Shown here piece by piece: positions 16,257 to 24,032 of a stretch of 46,075 nt of DNA. A model generated the notes under the pieces. It was not told the DNA's origin, ran no database searches, and saw nothing but the letters and a program-made list of their open reading frames with translations. The position numbers were made by a program, and so were the translations under genes. Source of the DNA: Deltaproteobacteria bacterium. GTDB lineage: Bacteria; Desulfobacterota; Desulfobulbia; Desulfobulbales; Desulfurivibrionaceae. The DNA lies in assembly GCA_026388735.1 (NCBI GenBank), contig JAPLJG010000098.1, positions 20,424-66,498 on the forward strand. Direction: 5' to 3'. How positions within the stretch are numbered: the first letter of the stretch is position 1; every line of letters begins with the position of its first letter.

Positions 16257-16745
16257 TCAGCTGAATTTCGCCAAGGCTTTCTTGGCTGAATCGCGCAGGC
16301 CTTTCCAGGCCTTATCGACCCCCTGCTTGGTAATCTCCCAGGCATCTTCGCTTGCCGTGGCAAGCCCCTGGGCATTTTTCTTGAGGTCTTCAATCTTTTT
16401 TTCGAGCTTGTGGATCTCGGCCAGGGCCTCTGTCTTGCCTGCCCCCATGGTTTTTTGCGATTTCTTTTTAAGATCGGTAAGCGTGTCCGTGAGGGTTTCC
16501 AGCTCGGCCTTTATTTTTTTGAGGTAGAGGGTTTTGGTCTGTTCGTATTTCTTCTCCATTTCCTTGGTTGGCAAGCAGGCCTTTCGCCAGGCGCAGGTCA
16601 GTTGGTTGCAGTAATCCTTTGCCGTTTCAAAGCAGGGGAAATTGCCCTCCTTGCTCTGGATGGCTCGAATCAAGTCCACCTTCTTCATCTTGCCGACCTG
16701 GATGCCAAGCTGTTTTGCTTTTTCTTTGACCAGTGTCATGTCCAT
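16257..16745 (-). CDS. Rho_N/SAP-domain protein with coiled-coil tail
   Basis: 162 residues. The first 35 form a Rho-N/SAP-like helix-extended-loop-helix (VKEKAKQLGIQVGKMKKVDLIRAIQ), a nucleic-acid-binding fold. A short Cys-containing segment follows (CFETAKDYCNQLTCAWRKAC), then a long Lys/Glu-rich coiled coil (about 65-125) and a basic amphipathic C-terminus. Similar short proteins are common in deltaproteobacteria and have no known role. GGGAGG lies seven bases before the first ATG; an ATG two codons later is also possible. Confidence 0.8.
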   Translation of the reverse strand: MDMTLVKEKAKQLGIQVGKMKKVDLIRAIQSKEGNFPCFETAKDYCNQLTCAWRKACLPTKEMEKKYEQTKTLYLKKIKAELETLTDTLTDLKKKSQKTMGAGKTEALAEIHKLEKKIEDLKKNAQGLATASEDAWEITKQGVDKAWKGLRDSAKKALAKFS

Positions 16746-17070
16746 TGCAGGTCCCTCCCCAAAAAAAGTTTATCTGTCATGTAATGATGATGGGCCATTG
16801 GTAAACGGAATGTCAAGGGGATATTCCTGCGGAAAAAAGGGGAGATACCTCTATTGGTCGGCGCCACAAGGCAGGGAAGGGGGCACGCAAATAAAACTTA
16901 TTTGGAGCTTGTGTTCTACCCGGTAGCTGGATGTATAATTTAAACATGGGAAATGTGATTCAACAAAAATAGAGGGAGGGACCATTTAGCGAAACGGGCA
17001 TGGCCAGTCTGCCCTTGCAGGAAGTGATGCTGCCTGAAGGTGAACAGCAAAAGACAAGGAGAGAAACAAT
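16746..17070. other. Intergenic region between divergent genes
   Basis: 325 bases separating the Rho_N gene and the BCAM0308 gene, so it holds both promoters. It has several A/T-rich tracts (for example around 16930-16975). I see no strong hairpin, no convincing sigma-54 site and no small gene. Confidence 0.5.
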
Positions 17071-17556
17071 ATGGACAAAGGCCAATATGGGAGAAGGGAT
17101 CGGCTGATTCAGGAAAAGCGGCATGACACCTATCATGAACGGCGGAAGTTGCCCGAGCCCACGGTATGCAGCGTATGCGGGGCCGTGTTCCTGGAGGGCC
17201 GGTGGGCCTGGTGGGAGGCGGCGGTCAATGCCCATGCCATCGTCTGCCCAGCCTGCCAGCGCATCAAGGATAATTTTCCGGCCGGTTACCTGGAGATTCT
17301 GGGGGGATTTTACGGGACCCATCGCGAGGAGATCACCAACCTGATCCACAACCTGGAGGCCCAGGAGAAAAAAGCGCATCCCATGGAGCGGCTCATGGCC
17401 ATTGCCGAGGAAGAGGGCCGCACCCTTGTGACCACCACGGGCATCCACCTGGCCCGGCGGATTGGCGAGGCCTTGAACAACGCCTACCAGGGAGAGCTTG
17501 ATTTTACCTACGGTGATGGCGAAAAAATCATCCGACTTACTTGGGTTCGGGAATAA
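17071..17556 (+). CDS. BCAM0308-family zinc-ribbon protein
   Basis: 161 residues. The N-terminal half has the family pattern HDTYHERRKLPEPTVCSVCGAVFLEGRWAWW, with C33 and C36, paired with C59 and C62 (VCPACQRIKDNFPAGY), a likely zinc ribbon. The C-terminal half (RTLVTTTGIHLARRIGEALNN) resembles the NMD3-like or SpoVT-type alpha/beta part of these proteins. Function is unknown. AAGGAGAGAAACAAT before the ATG is a good ribosome site. It is a single gene followed by a structured repeat-like region. Confidence 0.85.
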   Translation: MDKGQYGRRDRLIQEKRHDTYHERRKLPEPTVCSVCGAVFLEGRWAWWEAAVNAHAIVCPACQRIKDNFPAGYLEILGGFYGTHREEITNLIHNLEAQEKKAHPMERLMAIAEEEGRTLVTTTGIHLARRIGEALNNAYQGELDFTYGDGEKIIRLTWVRE

Positions 17557-17927
17557 CCGGACGATCAGTCGACGCCGCCCTGCCGAAGGGATAAGGGCGG
17601 CGTTGTTGTGGGTTCAGGAGGGTGCCTGTCTGATTTTTGCGATCAGGGCAGTCAGAAATCCCATTGGCACGCAGCCGAGCACCGGAGAGGCTGCCGAAAA
17701 GGGGATTTGCACTGTTTGAGCGCAGCGAGTTTGCAAAGCCCCGGCAGCATCGAGGAGCACAGGGCATCCCGCCTTCGGCGGGACCAGCGACACAGGGGGC
17801 CCTTTCTTTGGTTCGTTTCTTTGGGCAAGCAAAGAAATGAACAGAAGGATAAAGCGTATTCCTCTCGCTACTGAGATTGCTTGGTAATCAGAAATAGTTT
17901 TCTTTATTGCCGAAAGGGAGAGCCAGC
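17557..17927 (+). repeat. Structured repeat-like intergenic element
   Basis: 371 bases with no credible gene. Landmarks in order: GTTTGAGCGCAGCGAGTTTGC near 17716, a hairpin TCCCGCC-TTC-GGCGGGA at 17767-17783, then CCTTTCTTTGG and a 13-bp stem GTTCGTTTCTTTG / CAAAGAAATGAAC (17811-17842, one G-T pair). This order and wording resemble a repeated non-coding element I recall from many proteobacterial genomes; that resemblance is from memory. The 3' end (17876-17887) carries ATTGCTTGGTAA before the flavin reductase. Confidence 0.55.
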
Positions 17928-18461
17928 ATGGCCAGAAAAACCTTTCCTCTGTCCAAGGTCTATGGCTTGCTCGAACCGGGGCCGGTTGTTCTGCTCACCA
18001 CCGCCCTCGGCGGGCGTCCAAACATCATGACCATGTCCTGGCACACCATGCTGGAATTTGAGCCGCCTCTGGTGGGTTGCGTCATCAGCAGCAACCATAC
18101 CTTCGGCCTGCTACAGGCAACCAACGAGTGCGTCATCAACATTCCCACCGTAGAGATAGCGGAAAAGGTTGTGGGGTGCGGCAATACCTCGGGGGCGAAC
18201 ACAGACAAGTTTGAGCGGTTTGGCTTCACGGCTAAGCCTGCCACGCGAGTCGCTGCACCGCTCATCGAGGAGTGCTTTGCCAATCTCGAGTGCCGGGTGG
18301 TCGATACAGAGATGGTGGCCAAGTATTGCTTGTTTGTCCTTGAAGTGGTCAAGGCCTGGATCGACCCCGCCATGAAAACCCCACGGACAATCCATCATCT
18401 TGGCCGCGGCAACTTCATGGTTGCCGGGGAAAAGATCAAGCTACGGTCAAAGATGAAGTAG
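17928..18461 (+). CDS. Flavin reductase-like (FMN-binding split-barrel) protein
   Basis: 177 residues of the flavin-reductase/flavoredoxin family, a split barrel that binds FMN. The characteristic start VVLLTTALGGRPNIMTMSWHTMLEFEPPLVGCVISS is followed by GNTSGANTDKFERFGF and LECRVVDTEMVAKYCLFVLEVV. Relatives in anaerobes transfer electrons or reduce flavin; the substrate here is not known. AAGGGAG lies just before the ATG at 17928; an earlier in-frame start at 17907 lacks one. It converges on the GNAT gene. Confidence 0.9.
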   Translation: MARKTFPLSKVYGLLEPGPVVLLTTALGGRPNIMTMSWHTMLEFEPPLVGCVISSNHTFGLLQATNECVINIPTVEIAEKVVGCGNTSGANTDKFERFGFTAKPATRVAAPLIEECFANLECRVVDTEMVAKYCLFVLEVVKAWIDPAMKTPRTIHHLGRGNFMVAGEKIKLRSKMK

Positions 18462-18494
18462 CGCTAAACACCGTACCGCCCCATAAATACCCAT

Positions 18495-18977
18495 CTACCC
18501 CTTGGCTCCAAACTCCGCTTCGTACCTCACCGTAAACTGGCTGGCGGTGTTATTGCGCAGGCTCAGGAAATGGGCATTGTTTTTGTCAAAGGGGCAAACC
18601 GGCATGGTGCAGGGCGCAAAGCCAAATTTTTGATAAAAGCGGGGATCGCCCAAAACAAAGATGGTGCTTTCTTTGATGGCTTCCTGCCGTAGGGCAAAGC
18701 GCAGCAACTCGGAGCCGATCCCCTGCCGTTGAAACTCCGGCTTCACCGCCAACGGCGCTAAGTGCAAGCCGCATACCGCAGTACCGTTGTAAGCCGTGGT
18801 AAAAGCGATATAGGCGATGACCGCATTGATGTGGATGCATACCCACTCATGCATCGGTTTGCCATTCTTGTGGAGATTTTCCACCAGCTGCACCTCATGG
18901 GTGCTGCGGGGGAATACCTGCCGCAACAGGGCGGAAGCCTTGGGGTAATTTTCCGGGGTGAGTGTGCGTATTTTCAT
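18495..18977 (-). CDS. GNAT-family N-acetyltransferase, YhbS-like
   Basis: A 160-residue single GNAT domain. The acetyl-CoA loop is LAVKPEFQRQGIGSELLRFAL, preceded by the beta4 strand GLHLAPLAV and followed by FVLGDPRFYQKFGFAPC, the pattern of the YhbS subgroup. It moves an acetyl group from acetyl-CoA to an amine; the substrate is unknown. It is divergent from topB across a 139-base gap and has a weak ribosome site. Confidence 0.9.
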   Translation of the reverse strand: MKIRTLTPENYPKASALLRQVFPRSTHEVQLVENLHKNGKPMHEWVCIHINAVIAYIAFTTAYNGTAVCGLHLAPLAVKPEFQRQGIGSELLRFALRQEAIKESTIFVLGDPRFYQKFGFAPCTMPVCPFDKNNAHFLSLRNNTASQFTVRYEAEFGAKG

Positions 18978-19116
18978 CTTTTTCGGGTCATCCCGGCTTG
19001 CGTCACCGGATAATTCAGTTTAGGGTGTGGCGCCCATGGTACAGTGAGGGTCGGGGCCGTCAGCAGATTGTGTCCTTTGTAACAGACCAAAGTACAGACC
19101 GCGAGAAAATCGTTCG

Positions 19117-21201
19117 ATGAAAAAAGTTATTATTGCCGAGAAACCCTCCGTGGCGCGCGACATTGCCGAGGTCCTCGATATCAAATCCAAGAAAAAGGGC
19201 TATATCGAGGGGCGGGGCTGCGCGATTACCTGGGCCTTCGGGCATTTGGTCACCCTCCAGGAGCCGGGCGAATATGATCCCGCCCTCAAGCGCTGGTCGT
19301 TGGAAACCCTTCCCTTTGTGCCGGAAAAATTCAAGCTCACCCTGATTCAAAATCGCGGGGTGGACGAGCAGTTTAAGGTTATCGAGACCCTGTGCCAGCA
19401 AGCCGATGAGATCATCTGCGCCACAGATGCCGGGCGGGAAGGGGAGCTGATTTTTCGCTACATCCTGGCGCTGTGCAACTGCGAGGACAAGCCGATCCGT
19501 CGCCTCTGGCTCAACTCGCTCACCCCAGATGCCATTTCAGAGGCGTTCAAGGATCTCAAGGACGGCCACGACTACGACGCTCTCTATGCCGCAGCCCGTT
19601 GCCGCAGCGAGTCCGACTGGATTGTCGGCCTTAATGCCACCCGCTACTATACGGTCCGCCACGGTCGGATCGGCGGCGGCAACGATCGGGTGCTCTGGAG
19701 TATCGGGAGGGTGCAGACTCCGGTCCTGGCCATGATCGTGGAGCGCGACGACACCATCCTCCAGTTTCGCCCCCAGCTGTTTTGGGAGCTTACCAGCAAG
19801 TACCGCGAGGTGGTGTTCAAATATACGGGCAAGCGGTTTGAAAAGCCGGAAAAGGCTCAGGTGCTGCTGGAAAAAATCACCGACCACCCCTTTGCCATCA
19901 CCGGGATTGTGGCGAAAGAGAAAAAAGAGCAGCCGCCCCAGCTCTTCGATCTCACCACCCTGCAGCGGGAGATCAACAAAGCACACGGGCTCTCGGCGGC
20001 CGATACCCTGGCCGCCACCCAGAACCTCTACGAAAAAAAGTTCGTCACCTATCCGCGTACTGATTCCCGCTACCTGAGCAAGGATCTGCAGCCGCGGATT
20101 CCCAAGATCTTCGAGCAGCTTAAGGCCATCCGTCCGGAAGAGATCGCGCCCCTGAACCTGGCGAAACTCCCTTTCAGCAAGCGGATCATCGACGACACCA
20201 AAGTGAGCGATCATCATGCCATCATCCCCACCGGGGTCAAACCGCATAGTCTGGGCACCAACGAACAACTGGTGTATGAGGCGATCACCACCCAGTTCAT
20301 CGCGGCCTTCTATCCGGTCTGCGTCAAGAATCTCACCACGGTGGAGGGAGAGAGCAACGGGGTGAAGTTTGAGGCCAAGGGGACCCAGATCGTCAAGCCC
20401 GGCTGGACCGTGCTCTTTGCCAACAGGAAACAGTCCCAGGAGGCGGCGGAAGAGCAGACCCTGCCCCTTTTCAGCGAGGGAGAATCCGGCCCGCACGAGC
20501 CATCCCTGCGCGAAGGCAAGACCATCCCGCCCAAGCACTTCAGCGAAAACTCTCTGCTCGGAGCCATGGAGGCGGCGGGAAAATTCGTCGAGGACGATAG
20601 CTTACGCGAAGCGCTCAAGGAGCGCGGCATCGGCACCCCTGCCACCCGGGCGGCCATCATCGAAACCCTGCTCAGCCGTGGGTATATCCAGCGCGATAAA
20701 AAACATCTGCGTTGCACCGACATGGGCCGCTGCCTCATCGCCCTGATTCGAGATCCGCTTCTCAAGTCGCCGGAGATGACCGGGGATTGGGAGGAAAAGC
20801 TCAAAAAAATCGAGCGCAGTCAACTGGACCCAGACGAATTTATGGGTGGCATCTCCGGCTACATCCGCACCCTGATTACGAGCAGCTCCGCCGCCCGGCT
20901 GGACACCGCGCGCTGGGGCAGCTGCCCGCTCTGCGGCAAGGAGGTGGTCAAGGGCAACAGAGCCTACGGCTGCTCGGGCTGGAAGGAAGGGTGTGAATTT
21001 GTCCTCGAACCCGAATGCAAAGGGGTAGCCCTTACCGCCAAACAGGTTCAAGTCCTGCTTCAGCAGCGCATCCTGGAGCAGCCGGTGCGGATAGAAGACG
21101 AGTCGAGGATGCTCATCCTCTCCACCCAGGGCATGGTCATGGATTTGCGCCTTCCCTCGGCCGAGCGGCAGAAAAAAGTGGAAAAAACGGATCGCCCCTG
21201 A
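19117..21201 (+). CDS. topB: DNA topoisomerase III
   Basis: A 694-residue type IA topoisomerase that decatenates DNA by single-strand passage. The TOPRIM domain begins at the N-terminus (VIIAEKPSVARDIAEVL) and contains the acidic DAGREGELIF metal site. SIGRVQTPVLAMIV and TYPRTDSRYLS follow, with catalytic Tyr near residue 312. The C-terminus has one four-Cys zinc finger (CPLCGKEVVKGNRAYGCSGWKEGCEF). Length and motif order are normal. A small gene follows after four bases and is probably co-transcribed. Confidence 0.96.
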   Translation: MKKVIIAEKPSVARDIAEVLDIKSKKKGYIEGRGCAITWAFGHLVTLQEPGEYDPALKRWSLETLPFVPEKFKLTLIQNRGVDEQFKVIETLCQQADEIICATDAGREGELIFRYILALCNCEDKPIRRLWLNSLTPDAISEAFKDLKDGHDYDALYAAARCRSESDWIVGLNATRYYTVRHGRIGGGNDRVLWSIGRVQTPVLAMIVERDDTILQFRPQLFWELTSKYREVVFKYTGKRFEKPEKAQVLLEKITDHPFAITGIVAKEKKEQPPQLFDLTTLQREINKAHGLSAADTLAATQNLYEKKFVTYPRTDSRYLSKDLQPRIPKIFEQLKAIRPEEIAPLNLAKLPFSKRIIDDTKVSDHHAIIPTGVKPHSLGTNEQLVYEAITTQFIAAFYPVCVKNLTTVEGESNGVKFEAKGTQIVKPGWTVLFANRKQSQEAAEEQTLPLFSEGESGPHEPSLREGKTIPPKHFSENSLLGAMEAAGKFVEDDSLREALKERGIGTPATRAAIIETLLSRGYIQRDKKHLRCTDMGRCLIALIRDPLLKSPEMTGDWEEKLKKIERSQLDPDEFMGGISGYIRTLITSSSAARLDTARWGSCPLCGKEVVKGNRAYGCSGWKEGCEFVLEPECKGVALTAKQVQVLLQQRILEQPVRIEDESRMLILSTQGMVMDLRLPSAERQKKVEKTDRP

Positions 21202-21205
21202 CCGC

Positions 21206-21469
21206 ATGCCTAAATCAATCCCGCAAGATATCAAGGAAGACCTGGAGAAGGCAGCCACCCTGCACCAGCGTGCCTCGTCCGATTACGAAAAATGCGTGCA
21301 ATTCAACAAGCTGATGTCCGATATTTTGGGACGGCTGGAAGACGCCGGTTGCAATAAAACAGCCGACAAGGTGATGACCATACTCCTCGACTGCAACCCC
21401 AAACAAGGTTCTCAGTGCGAAAAAGCGAGCCGGATCGGGGACAAGATGAAAAAGTTTGAAAAGGGATAA
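21206..21469 (+). CDS. Small hypothetical protein downstream of topB
   Basis: 87 residues, helical and charged, with four Cys (EKCVQ, GCNKT, DCNPK, QCEKA). I do not recognise a family. It starts four bases after the topB stop, so the two are almost surely one transcript, and there is no obvious ribosome site of its own, which suggests translational coupling. Codon use resembles topB. It could be an accessory factor of the topoisomerase, but that is inference from position only. Confidence 0.65.
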   Translation: MPKSIPQDIKEDLEKAATLHQRASSDYEKCVQFNKLMSDILGRLEDAGCNKTADKVMTILLDCNPKQGSQCEKASRIGDKMKKFEKG

Positions 21470-21564
21470 GGGGATTATATAGGTTTGTCCCGGTTTTTTC
21501 TGCAACCCGTCATACCTGCCTGAGCGAGCATAAAGGGTTGCAGAGCTGAAATAGAAAAATCTGG

Positions 21565-22518
21565 TTAATTATTGCGTCCCCGGCCTCGTTCCTCATCTCT
21601 ATTCTGTCTTTGCCCATGGCCCCGATTGGGCTCCTGTTCATCCTCCCTATCCTGGGCTTTTTGTTCCTGGTCATGCGACCTTGGGGCCGTCTGCTCCCGT
21701 TGTGCAGCATCTGGTTGCTGCCTCTGGTCATAGCTTGTCGGCTCTCGCTGTTGCGGAGGGTTTTGGCTTGGGGCTGATCTCTGGGAATTTTCATCCCCCC
21801 GGTGCTGTGGCTGCGAGCGTGTGCCTTCTGGACTGCCCTGTTGGGTTTCCTGCTGCCTTGGGTTTGTCCTTCGAGGCTCGTCCTGTCTTTCCCGCTGATC
21901 AGGCGCGGGTGCTCTGTGCTCTAACTGCTGCTGAAAGTGCTCGCGGATTACCGTCTCCCGCGGCTGGTAACGGTATTTCTGGCTGTGGAGCGCGGGCTGT
22001 TGTTCCACCTGGGGATATCTCTCTCCCGAATACTTTCGCTGGTAGACAGGTAGCGGCGCACGCGCTGGAGCAGAGCTGCGCTGCCACCGGTCCCATCCTC
22101 TTCGCTGTTGCTCCCATTCTGGGCCCCAGTGATTAGCCCAGCGGGGCGGCGTATTCGAACGCCAGCCGCGAAAGTACATCGGCGGCTGCCGGTAGTAGCC
22201 TACGGGGATACGCAGGATGAACAGCGGCACATAATATGGCTCCACATATCCCCATGGGCCGTTGTACCAGGAACTTGCGTACCAGTTATCGTCCTCATAG
22301 ACCCAGTACATGCCGTCGTAAAAGAAATAGTTGGCATGCAGCCGTGGAGCGTAGTAGACCGGGTAGCCCGGCACCGGGACAAGTTCCGGGTACATCGGCA
22401 GGTTGATCCCAATGCTCACGTGGGGAAACCCGATACCGATGCTCACCTCGGCTGCGGCAGAAGTCGCTAAGCACAACAGCATCGTCAGCACAATGAATCC
22501 GTAGCGTATTCTCTGCAT
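21565..22518 (-). CDS. Secreted Tyr/Trp-rich protein with disordered Gln/Arg tail
   Basis: 317 residues with a clear signal peptide (RYGFIVLTMLLCLATSAAAEV). The exported first half is rich in Tyr, Trp, Pro and Gly (YPVYYAPRLHANYFFYDGMYWVYEDDNWYASSWY), typical of envelope proteins of unknown role found in many proteobacteria. From about residue 140 on it becomes a low-complexity Gln/Arg/Glu/Pro region with repeated RQQ, QRE and DQE patterns, probably disordered. TGTTCTCCT on the plus strand just before the start gives AGGAGAACA on the coding strand, a good ribosome site. No enzyme motif is visible. Confidence 0.8.
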   Translation of the reverse strand: MQRIRYGFIVLTMLLCLATSAAAEVSIGIGFPHVSIGINLPMYPELVPVPGYPVYYAPRLHANYFFYDGMYWVYEDDNWYASSWYNGPWGYVEPYYVPLFILRIPVGYYRQPPMYFRGWRSNTPPRWANHWGPEWEQQRRGWDRWQRSSAPARAPLPVYQRKYSGERYPQVEQQPALHSQKYRYQPRETVIREHFQQQLEHRAPAPDQRERQDEPRRTNPRQQETQQGSPEGTRSQPQHRGDENSQRSAPSQNPPQQREPTSYDQRQQPDAAQREQTAPRSHDQEQKAQDREDEQEPNRGHGQRQNRDEERGRGRNN

Positions 22519-22849
22519 TTTGTTCTCCTGTTAGATAAGCAGGGGCCTGAGCATTGCTTGTCAAGCGAAAATGACCCCGGCCCAACTCTCTGCGTGTTTC
22601 CCTATCTCAATCAGTACACCCGTTGGGTGTCAAACGTGAGGCGCTCCGGTTAGGCTTGTTGAGGCTCCGCCACGCTGGCCATGCATCCCCGAAATTATGG
22701 ATCATTATACTTGCTTATCCAGATGGTAGCAAAGTATCCCCCCTGCGACCCGCAGACCCATGGTAGGCCTGGGTCTGCGGGTGCCCTTTACCGACCGGCA
22801 GCAAAAAAAAGTGGGGAAAAGGATTGTTTTTGAGTGAAAAGTTGATTTT
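22519..22849. other. Intergenic region with a strong hairpin
   Basis: 331 bases without a credible gene between two minus-strand genes. It holds the promoter of the secreted protein and a perfect 13-bp hairpin at 22748-22782, listed separately. Nothing else in it is recognisable. Confidence 0.5.
22748..22782. repeat. Perfect 13-bp hairpin
   Basis: ACCCGCAGACCCA and TGGGTCTGCGGGT are exact inverse complements around a nine-base loop. There is no T-run on either side, so it does not look like an ordinary rho-independent terminator, though it lies downstream of rlmA on that strand. Confidence 0.7.
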
Positions 22850-23722
22850 TCAAGGCCCGTCCCCACTCTTTTTTTTAAAGACCCGAATTTCCACATCCAC
22901 ATCCAGCTGCAGCCGGTCGAGGGCCGCCACCTTGGCCTTGGTCTCTCGATCGATGTTCCAGTAATAGGGGGTCATGGCCAGCAGGTCCATGATCTCCTGA
23001 TTGGATACAAGCGCAAGCGGGTAGGTGATCCGGGCCACCGTGGCAGGAGCAAAAAGCGCTTCGGCTTTTTCGGTGATCGCAGGGGCGGCATGTTCTCGGG
23101 TGACGGGGTAGATGATCTCCCGCAACCCGTTGAGGTGTCTCGGGCCGGGGCTTATGAAGATGAGGCTGCCGCTCTGCTTGAGAATCCTGGCAAATTCCAA
23201 AATGTTTGCCGGGGAAAAGACACTGAGCACGATATCCAGGGAACCATCCAAAAATGGCAGATCGTTGATGCTCGCCACGAACCAAGCCATGGTCCGGTCA
23301 CGCTGGGTGGCCTGGCGCACCGCAAACTTGGACACATCGACGCCGTGGTACTCAATGGGGAGGTGCGCCGCGCTGCCATGGGCCAGAGCCTCCTTGAGGC
23401 GTTGGAGGTAAAAACCTTCTCCGCAACCGGCATCAAGAATGCTGCAATTGGTGTGGGGCACCAAACTCGAGAGCGCGGTGGCGATGGTCCTGTTGATCCC
23501 GTCGGACACTTTGAGGTAATATCCCAGGTCCAGAAACCGTCTCCGGCTTTGGATCATATCCGGGTCGTCCCCCGGCTCTTTGGAATGTTTGTTGTGGGCA
23601 AGCACCAGATTGACATAGCCCTGGCGGGCGGCATCGAAGCTGTGGTTCGTGGCGCATTGGTAGCCGGTTGCTGTCGGCAGCAGCGGTTCTCGGCACACCG
23701 GGCACTGGAGGATGGAGGTCAT
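22850..23722 (-). CDS. rlmA: 23S rRNA (guanine-745-N1)-methyltransferase
   Basis: Methylates G745 (E. coli numbering) in helix 35 of 23S rRNA with SAM. The 290-residue protein has the RlmA N-terminal zinc finger, C7-x2-C10...C23-x3-H27, followed by ARQGYVNLVLAHNKHSKEPGD and MIQSRRRFLDLGYY, which are specific to the RlmA/TlrB family. The SAM loop is ILDAGCGEGFYLQRL, and VFSPANILEFARIL is the second core motif. The ATG at 23722 has AAGGA in front and begins at the zinc finger; an in-frame start at 23755 adds unrelated residues. It stands alone and is divergent from the PBP gene. Confidence 0.92.
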   Translation of the reverse strand: MTSILQCPVCREPLLPTATGYQCATNHSFDAARQGYVNLVLAHNKHSKEPGDDPDMIQSRRRFLDLGYYLKVSDGINRTIATALSSLVPHTNCSILDAGCGEGFYLQRLKEALAHGSAAHLPIEYHGVDVSKFAVRQATQRDRTMAWFVASINDLPFLDGSLDIVLSVFSPANILEFARILKQSGSLIFISPGPRHLNGLREIIYPVTREHAAPAITEKAEALFAPATVARITYPLALVSNQEIMDLLAMTPYYWNIDRETKAKVAALDRLQLDVDVEIRVFKKKSGDGP

Positions 23723-24032
23723 GTGCGCATCCTTAAGCTTGGGGCCTGATCCCATCTGCGCAGGATGGGTCGGGTTTCAGGGAGGTGGGTGGGGCAACCG
23801 GGTGCGCAACAACGCCCAAACGCTCTTTGATTGCCACCGGATTTCAGGGACCATCTTACTTGATTGTGAGAAATAAATCTGTTCCGGATTCGGCTATGGG
23901 TTATAATTTACCTTTGTATTTGTCCGGCTTGCGGGCGGGAAGGATCACGCATCAAGAAACGCGACTCTCCCGCCAGCTCGCCATGCTCGCGTATCTGCCG
24001 GAACCTTGAATGGTTTGACGGGTGTCTGAATC
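23723..24032. other. Divergent intergenic region rlmA / PBP1B
   Basis: 310 bases between divergent genes. A TATAAT hexamer at 23902-23907 faces the PBP gene, but no good -35 box lies at the right distance. A 74-codon open frame inside it has no ribosome site or recognisable sequence and is not annotated. Confidence 0.45.

Noticed and set aside
16960-17070. Possible sigma-54 promoter (TGGCC...TTGC) upstream of the BCAM0308 gene
   Set aside because: The spacing between the GG and GC elements is 13 bases instead of 10.
19537-20538. Minus-strand open frame of 333 codons inside topB
   Set aside because: topB motifs are continuous on the other strand; this is a composition shadow.
23785-24009. 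74-codon open frame before PBP1B
   Set aside because: No ribosome site, odd composition, and no family pattern; it lies in the divergent promoter region.
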